Shown in pieces: positions 1-7,649 of a stretch of DNA of 7,649 bases (positions within the stretch are counted from its first letter, which is position 1; each line of letters opens with the position of its first letter). Below the pieces are notes generated by a model, which was not told where the DNA came from, searched no databases, and was given only the letters and a program-made list of their open reading frames with translations. A program made the translations under genes and the position numbers. The stretch is taken from positions 1 through 7,649 of the forward strand of contig USPI01000068.1 in NCBI GenBank assembly GCA_900556535.1, in the 5' to 3' direction. This DNA comes from an uncultured Eubacteriales bacterium (GTDB lineage: Bacteria > Bacillota > Clostridia > Oscillospirales > Oscillospiraceae).

Positions 1-76
1 TGGAATGGTAGACGTAGCGGATTCAAAATCCGCCGGGGGCGACTCCGTGTGGGTTCGAGTCCCACCACCGGCACCA
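1..76 (+). tRNA. tRNA-Leu (anticodon CAA), 5' end cut by window
   Basis: Class II tRNA. The anticodon stem GCGGA/TCCGC (17-21 with 29-33) encloses the loop TTCAAAA, giving anticodon CAA at 24-26, which reads UUG leucine codons. A long G-rich variable arm (about 34-48) is typical of tRNA-Leu. The T-arm GTGGG-TTCGAGT-CCCAC spans 49-65. The 3' acceptor strand CACCGGC is followed by discriminator A73 and an encoded CCA at 74-76. The matching 5' acceptor strand (about 9-10 bases) lies before the window. An intrinsic terminator follows 13 nt downstream. Confidence 0.96.
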
Positions 77-86
77 AGAAACAGAA

Positions 87-118
87 AATCCCGCAGCTTG
101 AGTGGCTGCGGGTTTTTC
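87..118. terminator. Bidirectional intrinsic terminator between tRNA-Leu and the DUF11-like gene
   Basis: Perfect 8-bp stem CCCGCAGC (90-97) and GCTGCGGG (105-112) with a 7-nt loop. On the plus strand it is followed by TTTTT (113-117), serving the tRNA. On the minus strand the stem is followed by a T-run from AAAA at 86-89, serving the convergent gene whose stop codon lies at 121-123. The location in a convergent gap supports a shared terminator. Confidence 0.9.
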
Positions 119-120
119 GT

Positions 121-978
121 TTAAATCGTACCCGAGACCGTGAGGACTGTGATGCCGGGGGTCGCGCTCCACGCACCGGTCGTCTGATTTTGCGTGAACG
201 TTGCGGCGGGGACTGTGAGCCTGCCGGCAACGGTGGCAAATTCGCCGCTTGCCGCGTCGTAGGTCCAGTTTCCCGCCTGCGGCAGACTGTTGCCGCCCAG
301 CGTGACCGTGATGGGGGCGTTGAGCCGCGGGTCAAAGGTGTCGCACAAAACGACGGCGGCGTCCGCTCCCGCCTCGCGCGCACCGCTGTTTTGTATCGTG
401 AAGGTGTAAAACAGCTCGCCGTTTTCCGTGACCGTGGTCGGGCGCAGCGCCTTTATTATCTCCAGAGCCGCCGCGGGCTCGGCGTTGGCGGCGGCAGTTG
501 CGGCAACGGGCTCGGAAAGACTGCCGCCGCTTATCAGTGCACGGTTCGTTACCGTGCCGCCCTCCGCGGGGGGCGCGAAATCATTCACCTGAGCGCGGTA
601 GACGATCAGCGCACTGCCGCCTGCGGGCACGCTTATGCCGCTTATGACCAGCGGAGCACCCGGCGTGACCGCGGGTGCGGCTTGAAGCGCTCCGTTTACA
701 TAATACAGCACCGAGCCGCCCGTAAAACTCAGCGGCACGGCGGTCGCGGCGCCGATATTATACGCGCCGAGGTCGTCGGTGAGCGTGAGCCCCGTTATCG
801 GGTTCGAGCCCGAGTTTGCGATGCTCACAGCGTAGGTCAGCACGTCGCCGCGCCTGTAGGTCGTCGGAAGCACGGTCTTTTCGGCGGTGAGCACCTGAAC
901 TATCTCACCCGTTACGATGTTCGAATCGGCGGTCACTCCGTTGTAGGATATGCTCGCACGGTTTGTAAATTGCGCCAT
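121..978 (-). CDS. DUF11-like repeat protein without signal peptide
   Basis: A 285-residue protein made of beta-sandwich repeats of the DUF11 / conserved-repeat type. One repeat spans about residues 30-115 (AEKTVLPTTYRRGDVLTYAVSIANSG...), and a second begins near residue 172 (ALEIIKALRPTTVTENGELFYTFTIQNSG...). The pattern of a 'K...V..G..L.Y...I.NSG' strand followed by an Asp-containing 'TLTDDL' or 'LCDTFDPRL' turn is what identifies it. Such domains usually occur in secreted or surface proteins. Here no signal peptide, membrane segment, LPXTG or other anchor is visible: the protein starts MAQFTNRASISYNG, directly with strand-like sequence. The start is supported by an AAAGGA site 9 nt upstream (988-993). 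It is monocistronic, between two terminators, with its own promoter. The function is unknown; a structural, exported-by-other-means or phage-like role are all possible. The family call is by eye. Confidence 0.8.
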   Translation of the reverse strand: MAQFTNRASISYNGVTADSNIVTGEIVQVLTAEKTVLPTTYRRGDVLTYAVSIANSGSNPITGLTLTDDLGAYNIGAATAVPLSFTGGSVLYYVNGALQAAPAVTPGAPLVISGISVPAGGSALIVYRAQVNDFAPPAEGGTVTNRALISGGSLSEPVAATAAANAEPAAALEIIKALRPTTVTENGELFYTFTIQNSGAREAGADAAVVLCDTFDPRLNAPITVTLGGNSLPQAGNWTYDAASGEFATVAGRLTVPAATFTQNQTTGAWSATPGITVLTVSGTI

Positions 979-1030
979 ATTTTTTCATCCTTTCTGCGGG
1001 CAGGGCATTCTGCCTGCCGTACATTATATG
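979..1030 (-). promoter_or_regulatory. Promoter -10, 5' leader hairpin and RBS of the DUF11-like gene
   Basis: On the minus strand a perfect TATAAT lies at 1023-1028. No good -35 is visible at 16-18 nt; that position is occupied by the upstream gene's terminator stem and U-tract. Downstream, the expected early transcript contains an imperfect inverted repeat (GGCAGGCA... TGCCCTGCC, about 999-1019) and then AAAGGA (988-993), 9 nt from the ATG at 976-978. The leader hairpin sits directly before the ribosome site and could affect translation, but this is inference. Confidence 0.55.
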
Positions 1031-1074
1031 CAGAAAAGGAAAAACGGCTCCCGATGCTTTGTTGAGAGCCGTTT
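1031..1074 (-). terminator. Intrinsic terminator of the glycogen operon (after the GH13 gene)
   Basis: Read on the minus strand, stem AAACGGCTC (1074-1066) pairs with GAGCCGTTT (1050-1042): 9 perfect pairs with a 15-nt loop. It is followed by a T-rich run, TTTTTCCTTTT, ending near 1034. It starts 4 nt after the GH13 stop codon (1079-1081) and separates that operon from the promoter of the DUF11-like gene. Confidence 0.88.
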
Positions 1075-1078
1075 AATA

Positions 1079-3357
1079 TTATGTCAACTTAAATATCTGC
1101 GCCGAGCATGGCGGTACTATACCGCTTTCGCAGTCGCCCAGAAGCGCGGAGCAATTTCCGAGGTGTGCTTTATACTCCGTGCTGCCGCGGTTAATAACGC
1201 AGACGATACGGTCGTTTTCGGCTTCGCGCCCGATGATGAAAACATCAGGCGAGGGAGCCTTGAATACGACGCTGCCGGACATGAGAGCTTCGCTTGAGTT
1301 TCGTATTTCGCCGAGCCTTGCATAAAAGTTATGTAAACCCTTGCCCGAGGGCTCAAAGGGTGCTCTGCAAAACGGGTCGCCCGCGCCGTCAAGACATTCC
1401 TCGTCGCCGTAATACAGACACGGAACGCCCGGGGAGCAGTACTGGATAACTGCGCAGAGCATCTGAAGCCTGTCAGCGCGGCGTGACTGCTCGGGACTGA
1501 GACGCAGCGCCGCCTGCTCGGGGCGGGTGAGCGATTTCACGTTGCTTAAGTCCGCGCCGAGCGCCGTGTGCAGCCGCTCGACGTCATGCGAAGACAGCAG
1601 ATTCATGAGCGCTGCATAGAGTGGCGCGGGGTAGTTAAACTGCTGCTGCCGAAGCGCGTCGCGCAGCTCGAATGCGCTCAAGCTGCCGCGTGCAAAGGCT
1701 ATGACCGCCGTCCTGAACGGATAATTCATCACCGAGTCGAGCGCGCTGCCGAGAGCGTAGTTGCGCCGCTTGCCGTAGCTTACCTTGAGCACCGCGTCCT
1801 CCCAAACCTCGCCTATGATGACGCTGTCGGGCTTTTCGCTCTTTGCGGCACTGCGAATGAGTGCGAGCACGTCGTCGGGAAGCTCATCTGCAACGTCAAG
1901 CCTCCAGCCGCGCCCGCCGCGCCTGAGCCAAAGCTTCACGATGCTGTCCGCGCCGCTTATGATATAGTCCTGCCAGCCCTTGTCCTCCTCGTTGACCTCG
2001 GGCAGGTCGCGGAAATTCCACCAGCAGCGGTAATCATCGGGGTACGAGCGGAAGTCAAACCACTTGAAAAACGGGGAGTTTTTGTCAGTGTACGCGCCGC
2101 CGCCATAGCTGCCGAAGCGGTCAAAGTATATGCTGTCCGCGCCTGTGTGCGAGAAAACCCCGTCGTTTATGACTGAAATACCGAGCCTTTTCGCCTCATC
2201 GCAAAGGTTTACATAATCCTCAACACTGCCGAGGATCGGATCGACCTTTTCGTAGTTGGCGGTGTCGTAGCGGTGGTTCGAGCGCGCCTCGACGATGGGG
2301 TTTAAATACAGCGTGCCGATGCCGAGGGACTTGAGATATGCAAGCCTGCGGCATATCCCGCGCAGGGTGCCGCCGTAAAAATCATCGGGCGCATAGTCAC
2401 GCTCGCCGTCTCGCGGCTGCCATTTGACGGGCTCGGAAATACTGCCGTGAAGCTGCGGGGTCTGACCGAGGGCGCGGTGATATTCAATGCCGCGCTGCGC
2501 GGTGCCGTCGTCTGAAAAGCCGAAGCGGTCGGGGAAAACCTGATACATTATGCTGCGGCGAAACCATACGGGGGTCTCGAAGCCGCGCTCATAAACGGTC
2601 AGGCGAAAGCCGCCCTCGGAGCCTGAAAGACGCGAGGTGTGACCGTCGGGGGCGGGGACGAGATACGCCTCGCCGCCGTTTAATTTAAATGTATAAAACA
2701 GAGCCGAGGGCTCGGGCGCAGTGATCCGGACGGTGAAATATCCGCCGTCGGGCTGCATGGGGTATTCCTCGCGCCGCTCGTCGCCGTAGAGTATGAGCTG
2801 CGCACTGTGTACGCCGCCGAACTGAACGAGCCTCAGCGTGACGCTCTCGCCGCTCTCGACTGCGCCGAGGGGTGAGCGGAACGCGGCGTCATACGCATCG
2901 TGAAACGCAAGCGGACGAGCCTTGAGCGCGTCCTCAAGCACCTTTTCGAGAAACGCCGTGCGCGGCTGAAGCTGCAAAAGACGATCGTTTTCCGAGTGCG
3001 CGAGAAGCATTGCTCCGAAGCAGCGAACAAGCGTGTCCGTCGCCTCGTCTATGCCGAGCCCGCAGTCATCCATGAGCAGCCGAAACAGCTCCGCGGGGAT
3101 GAGCTCCAATCTGTCCTCGGGCAGAAATTCATAGATTTTATCCGGCACATAGCCGAAGCTCTCGCAGCGCTGCCTTGCGTCCGAAAACACCGCGGCGGAG
3201 ATAAAATACTCCCTTGCCTGGGCGTCAACATCTTCGCAAACGCTCCGTTTTACGCCGTCAAAGCGCAGCTCGTGGCTTTGCGCGCCGTGATATTCAATGT
3301 ACAGCCGGCCGTCGTGCCAATGCTCGTCATAGCCGGCATAGCTGTTTACTTTTTCGA

Positions 3358-3370
<13 letters not shown>
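1079..3370 (-). CDS. GH13 alpha-amylase / neopullulanase-like glycosidase with N-terminal extension
   Basis: A 763-residue intracellular alpha-glucan hydrolase (no signal peptide), predicted to cleave alpha-1,4 and perhaps alpha-1,6 bonds of glycogen or maltodextrin. Order: residues 1-157, an unrecognised, mostly helical extension; 158-262, a beta-sandwich beginning YDAAFRSPLGAVESGESVTLRLV, as in the N-domains of neopullulanase/cyclomaltodextrinase enzymes; about 272-690, the GH13 barrel; then a short C-terminal beta domain. GH13 regions are intact: I, D403-GVFS-H408; II, GWRLD492VADE (nucleophile Asp492); III, IIGE521VW (acid/base Glu521); IV, SSH595D596. QVFPDRF (277-283) and DFYGGTLRGI (330-339) fit the neopullulanase group. 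The ATG overlaps the last 13 nt of the glgA-containing ORF in another frame. No strong Shine-Dalgarno sits at normal spacing, so translation is probably coupled. GH13 membership is certain; the exact specificity is not. Confidence 0.93.
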
Positions 3371-5154
<1,784 letters not shown>

Positions 5155-5173
5155 GTTTCTGCCCCCGCATTAA

Positions 5174-6322
5174 TTATTTTTCAAATATAGATGTTGTTTC
5201 GTTGATGTATGGTAACGAAAATATAAAGTCAAGATTGGAGTATTCCCATACTCGATTCCTTTTGGCACTACTTCCTTGCATAATAAGATTGTTCTCTTGC
5301 AAGGTAGAAAATGCTTTAGAAACAGAATTATACGATAAGCTAAGATTTTGTGCCACAATAGGAATATTTGTAACCGGGAAAGCCTTTATGTACTCATACA
5401 CGTTCCAAAAAGTACTTGTTTGCGGCATTGCATTTCTTAATCTTTCTTCATCCAGCTTTATTGCTTCTTCGTATTTCTTAAGCAGTTCTGCGCTATTTCG
5501 AGCAGCTTCGTTAATGATCTGTATGAAAAACTTAATCCAACGTACATAACCACCACTATATTGTGTTGTTCGGAGCATATCAAAATACTCATTTTTATTT
5601 AATAATAGATGTTCAGAGAGGCACAGAACGGGTAATGCGTTGCCTACGATTTTTCTCAAAACCATGAATGGTAGGATACGCCCTACAACCCCATTATATT
5701 TTTCAAATGGGTGTATCATTTCAAACTGATAGTGTACTAGCGCAGCCTGAATCAGAGGATCCTCTCCGCCGTTATACAGATATGCAGAAATATCAGCCAG
5801 TGTCGGCAACACAGCATCAGGTTCAGTAGGATTGTATTCTCTCAAATTTGTCTTTGCACCCAGCCAGAAAGTTTGATGATCTCTAACACCAATCGAGTCT
5901 GCTTCTTCATCTCCATTGAGGGCAATTCCACAAATACGGCTCAAATTAGGAGCTGCAATTTCCATAGTCATCGCCGTTCTATATGCCGACTTCAGATTCA
6001 TGATTGGCGATATATCACCTTTACCAGTGCCGCAGATGGTTAGCACATCTTTGAAATTAGGACCGGTGTAGTCAATCATGCGGGAATAGGTACACTCTTT
6101 CAACAGTATCAGTTCTGTAAAAGGGCCTCTGTTCGGGGCAAACTGAATAAGGCCCTCTAGAAAGCCAATATTACGGTGGGCTTCAGTTAACAATGTTGCT
6201 AATTCATCATCCATCTGATACATGTTCCCGTTCATCAGTGGACGAGGTGCAAAGGTATAGTATTTGAAGTTATTTGTGGTGCTATCAATATGCTCAATAT
6301 AATTTCCTGTATAGGGATGCAT
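5174..6322 (-). CDS. Fic-family protein with degenerate Fic motif and C-terminal winged helix
   Basis: A 382-residue protein with the layout of Fic proteins with a Fic_N region, Fic core and DNA-binding tail. Residues about 38-95 form the N-terminal helices with a motif in the place of the inhibitory helix (S80-RMI-D84-Y85). Residues 142-156 (DSIGVRDHQTFWLGA) match the flap. Residues 197-215 carry the Fic loop H204PFEKYN210GVVG214R215. About 303-366 look like a winged helix-turn-helix (IPIVAQNLSLSYNSVSKAFSTLQENNLI). Fic enzymes usually AMPylate proteins. Canonical HPFxDGNGRxGR is altered here: the acidic metal-binding residue is Lys208, the next Gly is Tyr209 and the NGR Arg is Val212. The inhibitory S/TxxxE(G/N) has Asp84-Tyr85. 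Activity may be lost or changed. The ATG has GAGG 8 nt upstream (6331-6334). It is AT-rich and first gene of the operon with the methylase-like ORF. Confidence 0.9.
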   Translation of the reverse strand: MHPYTGNYIEHIDSTTNNFKYYTFAPRPLMNGNMYQMDDELATLLTEAHRNIGFLEGLIQFAPNRGPFTELILLKECTYSRMIDYTGPNFKDVLTICGTGKGDISPIMNLKSAYRTAMTMEIAAPNLSRICGIALNGDEEADSIGVRDHQTFWLGAKTNLREYNPTEPDAVLPTLADISAYLYNGGEDPLIQAALVHYQFEMIHPFEKYNGVVGRILPFMVLRKIVGNALPVLCLSEHLLLNKNEYFDMLRTTQYSGGYVRWIKFFIQIINEAARNSAELLKKYEEAIKLDEERLRNAMPQTSTFWNVYEYIKAFPVTNIPIVAQNLSLSYNSVSKAFSTLQENNLIMQGSSAKRNRVWEYSNLDFIFSLPYINETTSIFEK

Positions 6323-6383
6323 CTCATATACCTCAATAGCTAGAATCTATTTTCAGTATATCACCAATATTGGAATTTAGAAA
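6323..6383 (-). promoter_or_regulatory. Fic operon promoter with internal palindrome and RBS
   Basis: On the minus strand an extended -10, TGATATACT, has its TATACT hexamer at 6355-6360. A weak -35, TTTCTA, lies at 6378-6383, exactly 17 nt away. The 10-bp perfect palindrome CCAATATTGG (6364-6373) lies in the spacer, where a bound regulator would block polymerase; the winged helix of the Fic protein is one candidate. The RBS GAGG is at 6331-6334. The promoter is now positioned to drive fic, the chimera and the GH13 gene. Confidence 0.55.
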
Positions 6384-6440
6384 GTGCTATTTTACAATTT
6401 TGTTTCATCAATGCTCGAAAATGAATAATATAAATTAAGA

Positions 6441-7003
6441 ATCAAGTTCCACGACTTAGACATGCTTTCGCAACGCTGGCGCTGGAGAACGGTATGGATG
6501 TGAAAACGCTTTCCGCCATGCTGGGCCATGTGTCGGCTGCCACTACGCTGGACATCTATACTCACATCACCGACGACATGCGACTTACAGCCGCTGCCAA
6601 CATCGACCACGGCATCGGCAAAGCAGCGCCGCAGGAAGACGCTTCAGAGCTGGGGCAGGAAACTGCCACGGCCGCGGCGGAAAAGCCGAGAATGACCGAC
6701 TTCAAGCCCTACGTGGGCCGCAAGCGCAGGTCCGGCACCGGCTGCGTCAGTCAGATTAACGACCATCTCTTTGAAGGCTGTTATTCCCCTAAATGGCCCG
6801 ACGGTAAAAAGCACGCCCGCAATGTCTATGCCCACACCCGCGAGGAGTGCGAGGAGAAACTGAAGGCGCTAATCGTGGAGATGAAGGCAGAAATTGCAGA
6901 AGCACAGCGGCCGAAAGCGAAAGGAACGCTCCAGCCGCGGGAGTCAGAGAAGGGTAAGAAGAAAGGTAGGGAGAAAACGAAGAAAGTGAAAAAGGAAAAG
7001 TAA
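6441..7003 (+). pseudogene. Tyrosine recombinase (integrase) 3' remnant with C-terminal arm-binding-like domain
   Basis: Only the last part of a phage/ICE-type tyrosine recombinase is present. The open frame reads RHAFATLALENGMDVKTLSAMLGH, then the catalytic tyrosine in LDIYTHI (Tyr codon 6557-6559). The catalytic Arg of HxxR and the His of LGH are there; the first catalytic Arg, the Lys and the whole N-terminus are missing. The 5' edge runs into AT-rich DNA near 6440. KFHD (6444-6455) is in one frame and RHAFAT in another, which fits loss of one base near 6455/6456 from an ancestral KFHDLRHAFAT. After the catalytic domain, about 6680-6890 encodes GTGCVSQINDHLFEGCYSPKWPDG and VYAHTREECEEKLKALI, resembling the small AP2-like DNA-binding domain normally at the N-terminus of integrases. 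A Lys-rich tail follows. The ATG at 6494 opens a 169-codon frame but is internal to the domain. Non-functional as an integrase. Confidence 0.85.
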
Positions 7004-7011
7004 AACGAACC

Positions 7012-7056
7012 ACCGGCATGGGTGCCCAGTAATTGGTACCCATGCCGGTATTATGT
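7012..7056 (+). terminator. Long stem-loop after the integrase remnant, probable terminator
   Basis: Arms 7012-7026 and 7035-7049 (ACCGGCATGGGTGCC / GGTACCCATGCCGGT) pair over 15 positions with one G-U pair when transcribed from the plus strand, with an 8-nt loop CAGTAATT. It starts 8 nt after the integrase stop. The T-run after it is poor (ATTATGTTG), so termination may be weak. A role as a recombination or regulatory structure is not excluded. Confidence 0.6.
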
Positions 7057-7065
7057 TGATAGGAG

Positions 7066-7203
7066 ATGGATTATGAAATTATCGGGACAATTCAAGAACA
7101 GAACCTCACGAAATGTCTAAATGATATGCTATGTAAAAAACTAAATAGTTTAACCACATGTGATTACTTGCTTAACGAAAAATATGGTCCAAACCCTTCG
7201 TAA
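7066..7203 (+). CDS. Possible small ORF after the integrase hairpin (doubtful)
   Basis: A 45-codon frame begins MDYEIIGTIQEQNLTKCLNDMLCKKLNS. The AGGAG at 7061-7065 touches this ATG and is better placed for the ATG at 7073, which opens only 15 codons in another frame (MKLSGQFKNRTSRNV). The 3' end overlaps the SIR2-like gene on the other strand by 40 nt. It may be the broken start of a gene that once followed the integrase. No family recognised. Confidence 0.2.
   Translation: MDYEIIGTIQEQNLTKCLNDMLCKKLNSLTTCDYLLNEKYGPNPS
7132..7151 (-). terminator. Weak candidate terminator of the SIR2-like gene
   Basis: On the minus strand, 13 nt after the SIR2-like stop codon, AAACTA..TAGTTT (7138-7151) can form a short A/T-only hairpin followed by more T residues. 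The stem is weak and the loop very small, so this is only a candidate. No better structure is visible between 7050 and 7163. Confidence 0.25.
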
Positions 7204-7649
7204 TAAAACGAAACCTTATTCTTCGGGAAAGCGTCCAAGTACCGTTTTGATGGCAATAAATCTTTTAAATTATTAGCAACTAAGTCTGGATTGCTATTCG
7301 GTGTCAAAATGACATCAATCTTTGCGGAACTGGTTACATTCTTTTGTAGCATATAACGGAACTCAAAATCGGCAATTGGCAGGGAATAGCCAACAAAAAT
7401 GATATGTGTAGCATCACGTAGCTCGTGTGCTGCACTTGACCACAAATTTGTATATAACTGATTTGAAAGAGATTTCATCATTGTAGGTGTTATTAATTCC
7501 GGTTGCATTGACGCGCCATGAGCTGTTTTTTCGTGTCCGCAGACAGGACACTTTTCTGTGCGATTATCCTCAAATAAAGAAGTTGCTGCATGGTTTTTTT
7601 CAAAAATAGAAATCGAACCGCAATTCAAACAACGAAGCCAGTTTGCGGA
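7164..7649 (-). CDS. SIR2-like (sirtuin-fold) protein with zinc ribbon, C-terminal part
   Basis: The C-terminal 161 residues of a gene whose start lies beyond the window; the frame is open to the edge. The visible part begins SANWLRCLNCG, followed by EKCPVCG: two CxxC pairs about 28 residues apart, the zinc ribbon that is inserted in sirtuin folds. Next comes PELITPTMMKSLSNQLYTNLWSSAAHEL and the diagnostic HIIFVGYSLPIADFEFRYML, the late Rossmann strand and helix of SIR2-like domains in bacterial stand-alone proteins ('GYSLPxxDxxxxxLL'). SIR2-like proteins either deacylate proteins or, in many phage-defence systems, degrade NAD+. The key N-terminal NAD-binding and catalytic residues are outside the window, so activity cannot be judged. 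A TTG at 7626-7628 is internal to the zinc ribbon and is not the true start. AT-rich, like the Fic gene. It ends without an obvious additional domain. Confidence 0.85.
   Translation of the reverse strand, partial: SANWLRCLNCGSISIFEKNHAATSLFEDNRTEKCPVCGHEKTAHGASMQPELITPTMMKSLSNQLYTNLWSSAAHELRDATHIIFVGYSLPIADFEFRYMLQKNVTSSAKIDVILTPNSNPDLVANNLKDLLPSKRYLDAFPKNKVSFYYEGFGPYFSLSK

Noticed and set aside
64..73. Ten bases ACCACCGGCA at the tRNA-Leu 3' end repeated at 7009-7018 just after the integrase remnant, as a possible attachment core
   Set aside because: Only 10 bp, flanks differ, the second copy is part of the hairpin arm, and host genes lie between. Real att repeats at tRNA 3' ends are usually longer. 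Too weak to claim.
49..1065. Long plus-strand open frame of 338 codons across the tRNA and the DUF11-like gene
   Set aside because: It starts inside the tRNA, is rich in Arg and Gly of the kind produced by reading a GC-rich gene backwards, has no domain-like features and lies antisense to a well-supported gene.
1568..2176. Plus-strand open frame of 202 codons inside the GH13 gene
   Set aside because: Antisense shadow of the GH13 barrel; no ribosome site and no recognisable motif.
5202..5549. Plus-strand open frame of 115 codons opposite the Fic C-terminus
   Set aside because: Antisense to the winged-helix region; its hydrophobic look comes from the complementary frame and it has no RBS.
6494..7003. 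Integrase remnant as an intact small gene starting at the ATG at 6494
   Set aside because: The ATG falls within the conserved ALENGMDVKTL segment of the catalytic domain and the frame stays open upstream through RHAFAT, so it is an internal methionine of a truncated gene.

Overview
The window looks like a chromosomal segment of a moderately GC-rich Clostridia-type Firmicute, probably a gut Oscillospiraceae/Ruminococcaceae relative. This is inferred from the style of the GlgA and GH13 proteins, a cytoplasmic-looking DUF11-type protein, strong AGAAAGGA-type ribosome sites, a tRNA with encoded CCA, and a Clostridia-style tyrosine recombinase tail. No species can be named from the sequence alone.

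Right to left on the minus strand there are two kinds of DNA. About 1-4565 is GC-rich host-like DNA: a tRNA-Leu(CAA) 3' part on the plus strand (1-76), a bidirectional terminator, a DUF11-like repeat protein (121-978), a GH13 neopullulanase-like amylase (1079-3370), and the C-terminal three quarters of glycogen synthase GlgA. The last two genes overlap by 13 nt and form a glycogen synthesis/turnover unit. About 4570-6440 is visibly AT-rich. It holds a Fic-family gene (5174-6322) followed 19 nt later by the first ~195 codons of what looks like an N-6 adenine DNA methylase.

The methylase-like N-terminus runs in frame into glgA at about 4565-4590, giving a 598-residue chimera (3358-5154). That chimera lacks the GlgA N-terminus with the KxGGL ADP-glucose site, and it lacks the methylase catalytic domain. 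The remaining glgA/GH13 genes therefore sit behind the Fic promoter in one apparent operon. This is either a real recombination scar from island insertion or an assembly chimera; the sequence cannot decide.

About 6440-7060 is GC-rich again, on the plus strand: the 3' remnant of a tyrosine recombinase carrying an unusual C-terminal arm-binding-like domain, ended by a long hairpin. From about 7105 to the edge the DNA is AT-rich again and encodes the C-terminal part of a SIR2-like protein with a zinc ribbon (minus strand, running off the window).

SIR2, Fic and an N-6 methylase next to an integrase remnant is the composition expected of a defence/mobile island. The Fic protein has a degenerate active-site motif and a degenerate inhibitory motif. 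The most useful leads are the fusion junction, the Fic variant and the SIR2-Fic-methylase neighbourhood.
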